This document shows, piece after piece, positions 28,755-38,241 of a DNA stretch of 64,000 bases. Every line of letters begins with the position of its first letter. The stretch's first letter is position 1. This DNA comes from Zelonia costaricensis (lineage: Eukaryota > Euglenozoa > Kinetoplastea > Trypanosomatida > Trypanosomatidae). The notes beneath the pieces are model-generated. The model had not been told where the DNA came from, did no database searches, and saw nothing but the letters and a program-made list of their open reading frames with translations. Made by a program: the position numbers and the translations under genes. The stretch is from contig JASAOO010003534.1 of NCBI GenBank assembly GCA_030849075.1, forward strand, positions 1 through 64,000. The letters are read 5' to 3'.

Positions 28755-31090
28755 ATCTGTGTTTGTGTTTACATCAGCGAGCGCCACGCCAGCGAACTGC
28801 GACAAGGCAAGATATCTGACAAGCGCCACAGCGTCGCTGTCCTGCAGCGCAGTGGCGGTGCGTGCGCGAGCCGGTGCCTGGTGGAGCGCGCGCCGAGGCA
28901 GCGCACGGCTTCATCCAGAGGAGAGCGAGGAGTGGACACGAGCACACGGAGCTGTCCCTCCTCGCCTCATCCCACATCGAAGCGAGCCAGCGCATGCCTG
29001 TCTGCGTCCCCGCTGCAGGCACGTGTGTGTCGCCCCGCTACCTCTTCGTGCAGTCCCCCACTCGTGGAGGCTGGTGACCACGCATCTGCTGCATCGGGTG
29101 CCCCCCCCCCTCCCCCCTCCTCCTCCCCCACTTCTCCATCCACTGTCCCCCCCTCCCCCTTGGCGCCTCCTCTTCTCCGCAGTAGTGTCCCCACCGCCGA
29201 AGCATCAGGCCTCGCCGCTCTCCCTCCTCGCACGCAGAACGTGTCGGCCAGGGACGAACACAGAGACACGGAAGCGGGAAAAAAGTAGCAGAAACAGCGG
29301 CGGGCTGAAGTTCGGCATCGAGCGCCCTGTCCACGCCATCGCGCGCGCCCCTCCTCCCCACTGCGCGGCCGGCCAGGCGTGCTCCACGAGAGTACCACCG
29401 CCAGTGCCATCGCCGCGAGCATCCGCCTCCAGGCGAGCACCAACACCACAACCGTCGTGGCCGTCGTTACCTTCCCTCTCGCACACCTCACACGCCAGCG
29501 CTGCCGCTGCGCGAGTTCGCTTCTCTCCTGTTTTATGTGTTTGTGTGTTCCTTCTCACCAGGGTCCTCCGCGTGTGCGCTTCTCCTCTCTTGTCTTGTGT
29601 TCGCCTTTGCCATCCCCCGCCTCGCCCCTCCTCTCCCCCCTCCCACCTCGCTCCTGCACTCCTGCACTCTCCTCCACTGTGCGTGTGTGTGTGTGTGCGT
29701 GCGTCGGCCCCCCTCCCCCTCCTAACTCCTGCACGCGGTGGTGTGCACTGCTGCGGTGACAGACCCTGTCATACCCTCCAGCCCAGGCACAGCTCCCTCC
29801 CTGCAGCCGCTGTGCTCCTCCCCCCTCCCCCCTCGTCGTGTGACCCACGTCTTGGCGTATTTTCCCGCACAAAAACTACAACAAACGAAAAGCGAAGTTG
29901 CTGCTGCAGCCACCCACCGCTGCTCCCCCGCCACCCCTATCACCATCACCCGAATCTCTCCTCTTCTAGTCCCAGTTGTCTCACGTTCTCGCGTCCGTGT
30001 GTGTGTCTGTCTGTGTGCGCGACGTCACGCGCCGCGACCGCAGCTCGTTGCCTCCCTCCCCCCTCCCCCTTCTGTCTACCGCCCTGCCGCACGTGCGCCA
30101 TCTGTAGAAGACACGAGGCGCGAGCGCCGTCCACCCCACTTAGCACCTTATGCAGCTGCACACAGCACCTCTTCTCTCTTGTGCCTCCCTCCCTCCCTCC
30201 CCCATCGCTGCTCTTACTACCGCCTTCTTTGTGTTTCGCCCGCTTGACGCACTCCACTTCCGTGTCTGCGCCCCGTGACGTGGCGTACGTGCCCGCCTGC
30301 TTGCTTGCGTGTGCTTGTGTGTTGTGGATCGCAAGCGATTCCGTTCACGCACGCGCTTGACGTGCTCCCTTCTCGTTTTAGTGCTGGCCGTGTTGCACGC
30401 GTCTCGCTCGTCGCTGCCTTGGCGTCTCTCGTCACACACTCGCTGCGCCGGTCACCCACGTCCCCTCGTCCTCCACTCGTCCACCGCTCGCCTATACCTG
30501 CTTGGCGGGGCTGAGAAGGCGAGGGAGTCTTCTCTTCTCTTCACCGTGTGTGTGTTTGTGTGCGCGTTTGTGTGCGTGTGCAAGCGTGAGTCAAGCGCCG
30601 TCGCACGCACTTCCCATTTCCCTCGGCCCCCCCCCTCCCCCCCTGCCCGTGCGTGCCTCGAGTTGCGCCGCCGCAGAGACGTCCGCGTTGCACACAGCAC
30701 AGGGTACTACTTCAACTCCCCCGTGCCCTCCCTGTTCTTCTCCTTCTTTGTTGACTCCCCGCTCTCTCTCCGTGCACGTGGCGTTGGCTAACTGCTCCCC
30801 TTTGCTTCAAGGAGTCCGACGCACCCGCCCTCGGACCCACCCACCCACCCACACACACGCAGGTCTACACACAACGGGGTACCGGATCGATCGACCGCAG
30901 CCTGCCTCACTGCGCCTCCTCCGCCTCCCCATCCGTGCCGTCTTCTGCGTCGCCGCAGCTCTGTGCACGAGGCGCCGTACTCACGCCCCCCCCCCGTCCT
31001 CCCCCTGCCTCTCCTCCTTGCCTCCCTCACACGTTGCAGGCGGCGGAGCGAAGCCTCGTGGCGGACAGCAGAGCAGAGCAAACCCAACGC

Positions 31091-31123
31091 CCCCCCCCCC
31101 TCCCGTCCTCACCGACTCACGAG
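31091..31123 (+). promoter_or_regulatory. Candidate spliced-leader acceptor for the 31317 gene
   Basis: A C10 tract plus TCCCGTCCTC is followed by the first AG at 31122-31123. CACTTCCCAG with its AG at 31244-31245 is an alternative. Neither tract is T-rich. Confidence 0.35.
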
Positions 31124-31316
31124 GGCGGAGAGGCTACTCGTGGTCGCAATCGGAGCTTAGAAACACAACAAGAGTGCACGCGCGGTACTCACGCCAAACA
31201 CCACTTGCGCAAACTGCTGTCTCGCACGCATCAGTCACTTCCCAGGTGTGTCGACCCATCGACTTCTGCACCGATTTACAGCAGCGTACCAATACGGGTG
31301 GCGCAACACGCCTACC

Positions 31317-34300
31317 ATGATGCACACGACACCCAGAAGCGCTGCAGCTCCAGCCGCGCCAACATCGACGCCGGCCAGTCGCTGGAGCGCGTCGGCCGTG
31401 TACGGCGCGGGGGTTCAGACGTACCGGGTCACGCTGCGCCACATCGCCCGGCTCTGGACGCCGCCGGCGGCGCTGGCCGATGTCGAGTCCGCCGAGTACG
31501 TCTTCTACCTCTGCGGCCTCCTCTTCCTCATGGAGAGCTACCACGCGATCGGCTACACCCTTCGGCAACTGCGCCGCTTCGGTGCGGAGGCGTCGCTGCG
31601 GGGCCGCACCATGATCGGCGGCATCGTACGCGAGATGAGCGATAGGAAAGAGGACGACACGCAACCAGCAGTGCCGGAGAAGCGGGCGGCGGGCTCGCGC
31701 GGCAGCTGCACGGCTGCGGCGGCGGAGGGCCGGCTAGAGCGGGATGCGGAGGAAGAAGACGTGGCCGACCACAACTTCGACAGCGCGCCGGGCTCCCCCG
31801 TGCAGCCGGCGAGCCGCGATGACGTGGAAGGTGGCGCCGACAGCGCAAGCCCGGGCGGCTCGTCCCCGTCTTCGCGGTTCGCGTGGTACCGTAACGTGAT
31901 GTGGCGCTCCGTGACTGGCATGCCGCGCACGGCATCGTCGGTAGAGTCGCACAGCGAGGGGGACGCGACGCGGACGCACACGGGCGGTCAGCCGTCCTGC
32001 TACGACTCCTCAGCGAGCAACACGGTGCTGCACGAGCGAGCAGAGACAGAGCCGATGGGCGCCGGGAGTGGCGAAGGCGCAATGCCGCTGAGTCACCACG
32101 GCGCCGCTGCTGCCGCTGCGGACAACGCAGAGGGGGACGTGCTGCCCGCATCGAACCTGCTGACGCAGCGCGGGGTGAGCTACGCGTCGTACGGTGCGGC
32201 GACGGCGACCATGGGGGTGCCCAGCGTGCACGGCATCGAGGAGGTGGAGGGTGACCTCGATGAGGAGGAGCAGACTTGGGAGGCCACGCCGGAGATGCTG
32301 AAGCACTACTGGAAGCAGCTCGAGCGCTCCATCCTCACCGCACCGCGACACGCACCGCTGCGACTGTGGCGCTCGCTGCCCTCCGCGATGCTGGAGAGCG
32401 AGCCGGACGTGGCCGGGGTGCAGGCGTGGTGTGACGATCTCGTGGATCGCGCGCTGCACCACGGGGCGCCGGCGCCGACGTGGTCCTCGTGGCTGGCGTC
32501 AATGCTGCATAGCGATGCCGCAGCTACGGCCGCCGGTGAGGGTGCGGTGACAGCGCACGGCAGCAGCAGCGGTGCCGCGGCGCGTGCCTGCGGACGGGTG
32601 CAGCGACCGGTGTTCCGTGTGCCGACCGGTGGAAGCTTCACGTACGCGGTGAAGCCCGACCTGGCCGATTTCTCTGCCGACGAGGAAACAGAGGCGGACG
32701 AAGAGGACGATGAGGGGGACGAGGAGGAGCCGGAGGACGCGGGGGTCGCACTCGCTGCAGAGATGCCGGGCAACACAGAGGGACGTGGCGACGGCGCAGC
32801 ACCACGAGCAGCCGCGTCACCGCGCGACGAGGCGGTGGCGGCGGCGGAGCAGGGGCGGCGGGGCCACGACGTCGGCGCCGTGCTGCAGTCCTCCCCGCTG
32901 GGGGACGCACCCCACGCGGCCTCTCCAGCGGACGCCGCTGCCGGCTCCGCCTCGGGTGGCGGCGGTGGCGGCCGCGCCGGGCTCACGTCGCCGCGCAAGC
33001 GCCGCTACACCCTGAAATGGGAGGCGCTCTTCTTTGTGTGGTTCAACGTCGTCGAGGTGTCCATCTCGTCGCGCGAGATTCGGGCGCTGCTGCTCAAGGC
33101 ATCGCCGCCGGCGTTCCTGTCGCCTGCCATGACGCACGACGGCGGCCCAACCGACCTCGACGTGGCCAGCACCAACCTCAGTCTGCTGTGGCTCTGGTCC
33201 ACCGTGCAGCGCGTCTTCGAGACACTCGTGATCAACGAGGACGTGGAGAAGTGCGACGACGACATCGAGGAGCTCGCGGCGTACACGATGCCGCTGTACA
33301 ACAAGTGCATTGCCCGCTGGCCGGCGCCGGCGGCCATGGCGCCCGTGTCGATGCGGGCCATGGCGTCTGGTCTTGTCAACCTCGTGTGCGGCGCGCAGGC
33401 GGCGTGGATCTCGCTGAACACCGTCCTGCGCAAGCTCCTCTCGCTGCGCCGTCAGCTGTACGTGCGCAACACCTGGAGTCTGGCGCGATACATGTACTCC
33501 AGCTCCAAGGCAAAGATCATGTCGGCAGCCCTGATCACCGTGATGATGACGCTCAGCTCGCGCGTCTCGGCCGCCGGCCGCGTCGTGCGGGAGCGCATCG
33601 CGAGCTACGTGGAGAAGGGCGACACGGCTGGCAGCGGCTCGGACAGCGGCGGCGGTAGCGGCGCGGAGGCCTCGAGTGGGCTGACGCCCCGCTACGTGGC
33701 GGCCTTGTGCGCGTTCGAGCTGACCCGCATGGCTGTGCAGTACGTCATCTCGAACGTGACGAGCGAGTTCATCGTCCTGACGGCGAGTCAGCGCCGCGAA
33801 ATCGTGAAGATGCAGTTGTACGAGGCGCTAAGTCACACCCAGCTCTCGTTCTACGAGCAGCACACGTATGAGGAGGTGGAAGAGATCATCTACTACGTGA
33901 GCGACATGGAGGGCATCGACGTGCAGCTGCACCAGTTCCTCTTCGACGCCATCAACGTCTTCGTGGCGCTGCGCGACGCCCTGCGGCCCTTCACGTACCG
34001 CAGCATGCTCGTGGCGGCGGCGGTGTCGCTGACGCCGTACGCGCTGCGGCGCACCGCAACTGCGGTGGAGAGCCGCTACCTGCTGCTTCAGCGCGAGGGC
34101 TACCTCCCGTCCGCCGCATACGCCTTCGAGGACGGGATGCAGGGCGACGACGACGGGAACGTCCTGCGCGAGGGCGCCATGCTGCGCGGCGACGAGATCA
34201 TTGCCGCCATTCCACAGCTGCGGCCCTACGGCGCCGATGTCCGCCTCGTGCGTTGGTGGAACCGCCACCAGCAGCGCCGGCAGCACATTCAGACCTCGCA

Positions 34301-36401
34301 TCGCCCTCGCGGAGGCGGCGCAATGTCCACCGCGGCGGCATCGTCGGTGGGCTCGCCGCGCCAGGCCCCCTCGACCGGACGGCGCCGCGCCGGCGCAGAG
34401 GACGCGCTTGGCGAGGAGCCGCTCACGTGGTCGGACCGGGTGCGCGACGTGCTCGGGGCGTGGGTCACGGACGAGGACATTAGCTTGGTGCGCAGTGCGC
34501 TCTTCGCCCTACTGCAGCTGCCGCACGGCAAGCTGCTGCCCGGCACGGGCAAGGCGGTGCTGGACCTGACGGAGTGGCTGCTGCCGATGGTCGCGTCTGC
34601 GTACGGCCGGGTGTGGTGTGGGCAGCCGGGGCTGGATGGGTTCCAACTGCTGGAGGGCATGCAGGCGATCGAGTCGGCCGTGGACACCGTCGTCGAGGCC
34701 TTCGACACGGCGGAGATGGTGGGCTACAACGCGTACAAGGCGAGCATGCTGGAGCGGCTCCTGCAGCCCACGCAGTGGGAGGTCATCTCACGCGAGGAGG
34801 AGGCGTACGTTGCGAACTTCACCGTCTCCGCCGCGGCGATGCGGGAGGCCGCCGACGCGCGGCAGGCGTGCGGCGCGCGCGCGCTCACGACGAAGGCGCC
34901 CGCCGCCAGCGTCGCGCCGGGGGGGCTGACGCGCGGGGTGACGGCCAGCATTGCGGAGGCGCGGTCGTCGTTCTTCTACCGCCGCCAGTACCTGCGCTCC
35001 ATCGAGGTGCGCAACGTGCGTCTGCGCTACCTGACCCCGCAGCAGCAGCAGCAGCAGCTCCAGCAACGCCAGCAACAGCAACAGCAGCAGCGGTTCATCG
35101 CGCGTGATCGCCGGGGCAGCCGCGGCGTGTCTGCGACCCGGTCCTCCTCCTCGAGCCCCAGCGGCGGCAGCGGCTCCACGCAGCCTACGGCGCACACGCT
35201 GGGCAACGGGTCTGAGGACGAGGAGCACGCGAAGGACGAGGCGCAGGTGGAGGACGAGGACGCCGCCGTCATGGCGCTCGGCCCCGCGGCGGCGTCCTTC
35301 TCGGGCGACATCGTCATCTGGTCGCCGTCGGCGCGCCGCGGTCGCTTCGTTTGCGTGACGGGCCCGAACGGCGGTGGCAAGACGGCCTTTGTGAACCTCC
35401 TGCTCGCCCTGTACGTGCACGCCTCGGGGTTTGTGCCCTCCTCGGCGGCGGCCTCGCCGCACACGGGCCAAATCGGGAGCGGCAACGTGACCTTCTGCTT
35501 CACGCCCCGCACACAGACACGCAAGCCACGCCGCGGGGCGCTGCTGAGCCGTACGTACGCCGGCAGCGCTGCGGCGCTGCGCACGGGACGGAGCATGCGG
35601 AGCTCGGCGAGCCCCAACCCGGAGGCGGCGAACGAGCACCAGCCGCCGCCGCCGCCACTGCAGCGCACCATGACCGCAGCGGGCCTCGGGGACATCACGA
35701 GCACGCGCACGTCTGCGCTGCCGACGGCGCGGTCGATGGGGGCGTCGAGCTTCAGCTGCCCCGACTTGTCTCCCGATGGCGAGGGCGAGGAGGGACCGGT
35801 GAGCTCCTCGCGGCGCCACCGGCCTCGCCACGCCGTTCGCGACGACGACGGCGACGCCGACACGCGCGTCGACCTGCGCGCGATCCCGGCGGACGTGCTG
35901 CGGCGCCACATCTTCAGCTACGTTCCAGAGACCCCGACGCTGTTCCCCGGCGCCACCGTCGCCCAGAACATCTCCCTGGCCGGCTACGTGTCCGTGGCGA
36001 CTGACCACGTCATGCGGCGGGTGCTGCAGTGCGCCGAGCTGGCGCAGTGCGACTTCGTGCACAAGCTTCCCCTCGGCCTCCTCACGCGGGTGTCGGACAG
36101 CGCCGGCAACACGTGGACCGCTTTCGGGCAGTACAGCGCTGGCGGTGGCGTCAACTCGAACGTGACGCGGCTGAGCGCCGATCAAGCGAAGCGGCTGATG
36201 CTGGCGCGGGCGTACTTCCACGGGGGCGAGGTGCTCCTGCTGGATGAGCCGACGAAGGAGATCGAGGAGGAGGCGACGGCGCTCAAGATGGCGGAGGGGT
36301 GGCGCCGGCTGCTGGACCGCGGCTACCTCGGCGGGGTAGTGTGCGCCACAATGGATCAGACCCTCCTCCGCATTGCCGATGAAGTGATCCACCTACCGTA
36401 G
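31317..36401 (+). CDS. ABC half-transporter-like paralog with degenerate ATPase motifs (1694 aa)
   Basis: Paralog of the preceding gene. The first ATG in frame is at 31317, with a second directly after it. Membrane-domain segments match the neighbour: NEDVEKCDDDIEEL, then ASQRREIVKMQLYEALSHTQ, then YEEVEEIIYYVSDMEGID near 840-870. The ATPase domain starts near 1232 with an A-loop-like Tyr (RLRYL), followed by a 17-residue Gln-rich run (1242-1258). Walker A GPNGGGKT (1349-1356) and Walker B LLLDEP with Glu1644 are intact. The Q-loop Gln is replaced by Glu1538 (YVPETP), the signature reads LSADQ (1619-1623), the D-loop SLD is KEIE, and the switch His is Met1679 (ATMDQ). It may bind ATP but is unlikely to hydrolyse it normally. 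A regulatory or structural partner of the intact paralog is the simplest inference. The frame is unbroken, so I do not call it a pseudogene. Confidence 0.85.
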   Translation: MMHTTPRSAAAPAAPTSTPASRWSASAVYGAGVQTYRVTLRHIARLWTPPAALADVESAEYVFYLCGLLFLMESYHAIGYTLRQLRRFGAEASLRGRTMIGGIVREMSDRKEDDTQPAVPEKRAAGSRGSCTAAAAEGRLERDAEEEDVADHNFDSAPGSPVQPASRDDVEGGADSASPGGSSPSSRFAWYRNVMWRSVTGMPRTASSVESHSEGDATRTHTGGQPSCYDSSASNTVLHERAETEPMGAGSGEGAMPLSHHGAAAAAADNAEGDVLPASNLLTQRGVSYASYGAATATMGVPSVHGIEEVEGDLDEEEQTWEATPEMLKHYWKQLERSILTAPRHAPLRLWRSLPSAMLESEPDVAGVQAWCDDLVDRALHHGAPAPTWSSWLASMLHSDAAATAAGEGAVTAHGSSSGAAARACGRVQRPVFRVPTGGSFTYAVKPDLADFSADEETEADEEDDEGDEEEPEDAGVALAAEMPGNTEGRGDGAAPRAAASPRDEAVAAAEQGRRGHDVGAVLQSSPLGDAPHAASPADAAAGSASGGGGGGRAGLTSPRKRRYTLKWEALFFVWFNVVEVSISSREIRALLLKASPPAFLSPAMTHDGGPTDLDVASTNLSLLWLWSTVQRVFETLVINEDVEKCDDDIEELAAYTMPLYNKCIARWPAPAAMAPVSMRAMASGLVNLVCGAQAAWISLNTVLRKLLSLRRQLYVRNTWSLARYMYSSSKAKIMSAALITVMMTLSSRVSAAGRVVRERIASYVEKGDTAGSGSDSGGGSGAEASSGLTPRYVAALCAFELTRMAVQYVISNVTSEFIVLTASQRREIVKMQLYEALSHTQLSFYEQHTYEEVEEIIYYVSDMEGIDVQLHQFLFDAINVFVALRDALRPFTYRSMLVAAAVSLTPYALRRTATAVESRYLLLQREGYLPSAAYAFEDGMQGDDDGNVLREGAMLRGDEIIAAIPQLRPYGADVRLVRWWNRHQQRRQHIQTSHRPRGGGAMSTAAASSVGSPRQAPSTGRRRAGAEDALGEEPLTWSDRVRDVLGAWVTDEDISLVRSALFALLQLPHGKLLPGTGKAVLDLTEWLLPMVASAYGRVWCGQPGLDGFQLLEGMQAIESAVDTVVEAFDTAEMVGYNAYKASMLERLLQPTQWEVISREEEAYVANFTVSAAAMREAADARQACGARALTTKAPAASVAPGGLTRGVTASIAEARSSFFYRRQYLRSIEVRNVRLRYLTPQQQQQQLQQRQQQQQQQRFIARDRRGSRGVSATRSSSSSPSGGSGSTQPTAHTLGNGSEDEEHAKDEAQVEDEDAAVMALGPAAASFSGDIVIWSPSARRGRFVCVTGPNGGGKTAFVNLLLALYVHASGFVPSSAAASPHTGQIGSGNVTFCFTPRTQTRKPRRGALLSRTYAGSAAALRTGRSMRSSASPNPEAANEHQPPPPPLQRTMTAAGLGDITSTRTSALPTARSMGASSFSCPDLSPDGEGEEGPVSSSRRHRPRHAVRDDDGDADTRVDLRAIPADVLRRHIFSYVPETPTLFPGATVAQNISLAGYVSVATDHVMRRVLQCAELAQCDFVHKLPLGLLTRVSDSAGNTWTAFGQYSAGGGVNSNVTRLSADQAKRLMLARAYFHGGEVLLLDEPTKEIEEEATALKMAEGWRRLLDRGYLGGVVCATMDQTLLRIADEVIHLP
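35040..35090 (+). repeat. CAG/CAA run encoding a Gln tract inside the ABC ATPase domain
   Basis: Seventeen codons, fifteen of them Gln with one Leu and one Arg, placed between the first strand of the nucleotide-binding domain and Walker A. The pure CAG part at the start could be length-polymorphic. Confidence 0.9.
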
Positions 36402-36492
36402 GACACCCTGGCGGCACCGTCTCGGCTGAGGCTGCAGCGATGGTGCGTGTGTTCGCGCGTTCTCCAGGGCACAGCGCCCTAGGAGAGAACAG

Positions 36493-36510
36493 CACACACA
36501 CACACACACA
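36493..36510 (+). repeat. (CA)9 microsatellite
   Basis: CA run 92 bases after the stop codon of the second ABC gene. It is an exception to the usual GT bias behind stop codons. Confidence 0.95.
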
Positions 36511-38084
36511 CTTGCCGTCGCGAGCCATCGCCGATGCGCCGAGACTCCGGCAGCGGTGCGTTGAGTGAAACCGACGCGGAGGCACCCCTTTCCTCCCTCC
36601 TCTCCCCCCCTCCTGCCTCTGCCGCGTGCTGCCTCTGCACGAGGCGCCTCCCTCCCCGCCTCCTCTCGTTCTTCTTCTTCTCGCCTTCGTCGCGGTCTCG
36701 TCCTCGTCTCGATGCGCCGTCAACACACGCGCGAGAGCGTCGCGCAGTGCCCCAGGACGAAATCAAAAAAAAACTTCTTCTCTTATCTCCCCTCTTCCTT
36801 TTCTCCATCATTGACGGAGACGCATCAGAAACGCGACCTCGAACACCGCCGTGCCGCCGACAGAGGTCTGCGAGCGAGTCACAAGGTGTACGTGGGGCTC
36901 GTGCAGACACAGCGGGGGACTTGAGAAGGGAGGGGATCGGTGGAGAGGGGGTGGGGGACCTGCACGTGCATCATTATAGACACGTGCCGCAGTCTTCATC
37001 TCCCTCCCTCTCCCTCCCCACTTCTGCATCGCCTTCGCCGCGCTTGCACCGCGTGCGCACCTCCCAGCATCAGCGCCATCCCGTGTGAAAGCGACATACA
37101 CACACAAACACACACAGATGTAAACACGCAGGGGTCCACATCCGAGGTCTACGCCTGTGCTTCATGGTGTCGGAGTGGTGTGGTGCCCTGTGCCCGTCAC
37201 AAGCGGGGGGGGGGCTTGCTCGATGAAAACTCGCGTGCAGCGAGGCGGACGTGCCGCGGTACGGAGTGCAATGCGAGGAGGGGGAGGGTGGCGCGCGCAC
37301 GGCCAGCCATCACGCACAGTCGCGCGCGTAGCGAAGACGCTGCCACCAGACTCGGTGTCTGATGTCCACGCGCCACTTGATCAGTGCCGCATCACCGGCT
37401 CCGCCTTCTCGCCCGGGTTGGCGCTCTAGCTCGACCCGCGCCGCGGGGTATGTGGTGTCGAGTGGCGCGTGTATTGCATCGCGAAACCCGACCTAGTCCC
37501 TCCTCCTTCCCCCTCTCCACCTCCCTTTCTTCCCCCCTTTCCCCGCCGCCCCTACGAATACTACAACAACATCAACACACGGGTGAGTTCTTGCCTCCTC
37601 TGCGCCGTCTGGTCCAACGCACATCACGCTCAGTCGCAGCGACCTCGACACCAGCACCCACAACGGCCCCTCCCCCACTTCGCCCCCATCGCTTCTCTCC
37701 TGTCTCTCACTTGTTAGCTTCGCATCACGATCCTTCGTGTCTGGCTCTGCGCCTGTGCGAGTCTTCCTCTCCGCGCCCCCACCCCACCCTCCTGCTTTCT
37801 CACACTCACCCCCCTTTTGTCATTGTGCTACTTCTAGCTTGCCGTCTCTCGCGCTCGTTCATCTGGACCTCGCTCTACGCGTCCTCCTCCCGCCCCCGCC
37901 CCCTCGCGACCGCACAGACTCCAGATCGCCTTCGCTGCACTGCAGGCTCGCCAGTGTGTGTGTGTGTGCGTGTGTGTACGTGCTATCGCCTCGGCAACGT
38001 TGTCACCTTTATCTTGAGCCATTGCGTCCGCACCTCTTCCTCTCCCTCTCACTAGATATCCCGCACTATCACCGGCCCTTCCGC

Positions 38085-38127
38085 CCCTCCCTCCCTCGCC
38101 CCACCCCTCCTTCGCCTTCATCTCGAG
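38085..38127 (+). promoter_or_regulatory. Candidate spliced-leader acceptor for the 38242 gene
   Basis: A long C/T tract ends in CTTCATCTCGAG with the AG at 38126-38127. The implied 5' UTR is about 115 bases. CGCCAG at 38185-38190 is a later alternative. Confidence 0.4.
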
Positions 38128-38241
38128 CCACTCCGTCCCCTCAGTGCAACAACCTGTGCACCCCCCTGCGACGTGCGTTGACCCCGCCAGCTCGCTCACC
38201 GCTTTCACCACACCGGCTCCCCCCCTTCTTGCTCGATCCCA

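Larger units (their letters stand above)
28601..31316. other. Intergenic spacer between the ABC paralogs, 2.7 kb
   Basis: No gene is seen. A composite GT block (28701-28754) follows the stop codon, then a mixed-composition island (about 28780-29050), then more than 2 kb of strongly C/T-rich sequence with scattered GT patches. A 551-codon open frame (28705-30360) is repeat-derived Ser/Pro/Leu/Cys sequence and is not accepted as a gene. Confidence 0.7.
36402..38241. other. Intergenic spacer
   Basis: No gene is seen. It holds a CA run (36493-36510), C/T-rich sequence with an A-rich patch near 36764-36774, a mixed-composition island (about 36820-37440), then C/T-rich sequence with a GT patch near 37955-37980. 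Confidence 0.7.

Noticed and set aside
28705..30360. 551-codon + strand open frame between the ABC genes
   Set aside because: It starts inside a GT microsatellite and encodes Ser/Pro/Leu/Cys low complexity without any domain. The same argument applies to 40987-42042, 60193-61404 and 60978-61922.
31317..36401. Calling the second ABC gene a pseudogene
   Set aside because: Although several ATPase motifs are lost, the frame is open over nearly 1700 codons with normal codon use and intact Walker A and B, so a diverged functional protein is more likely.
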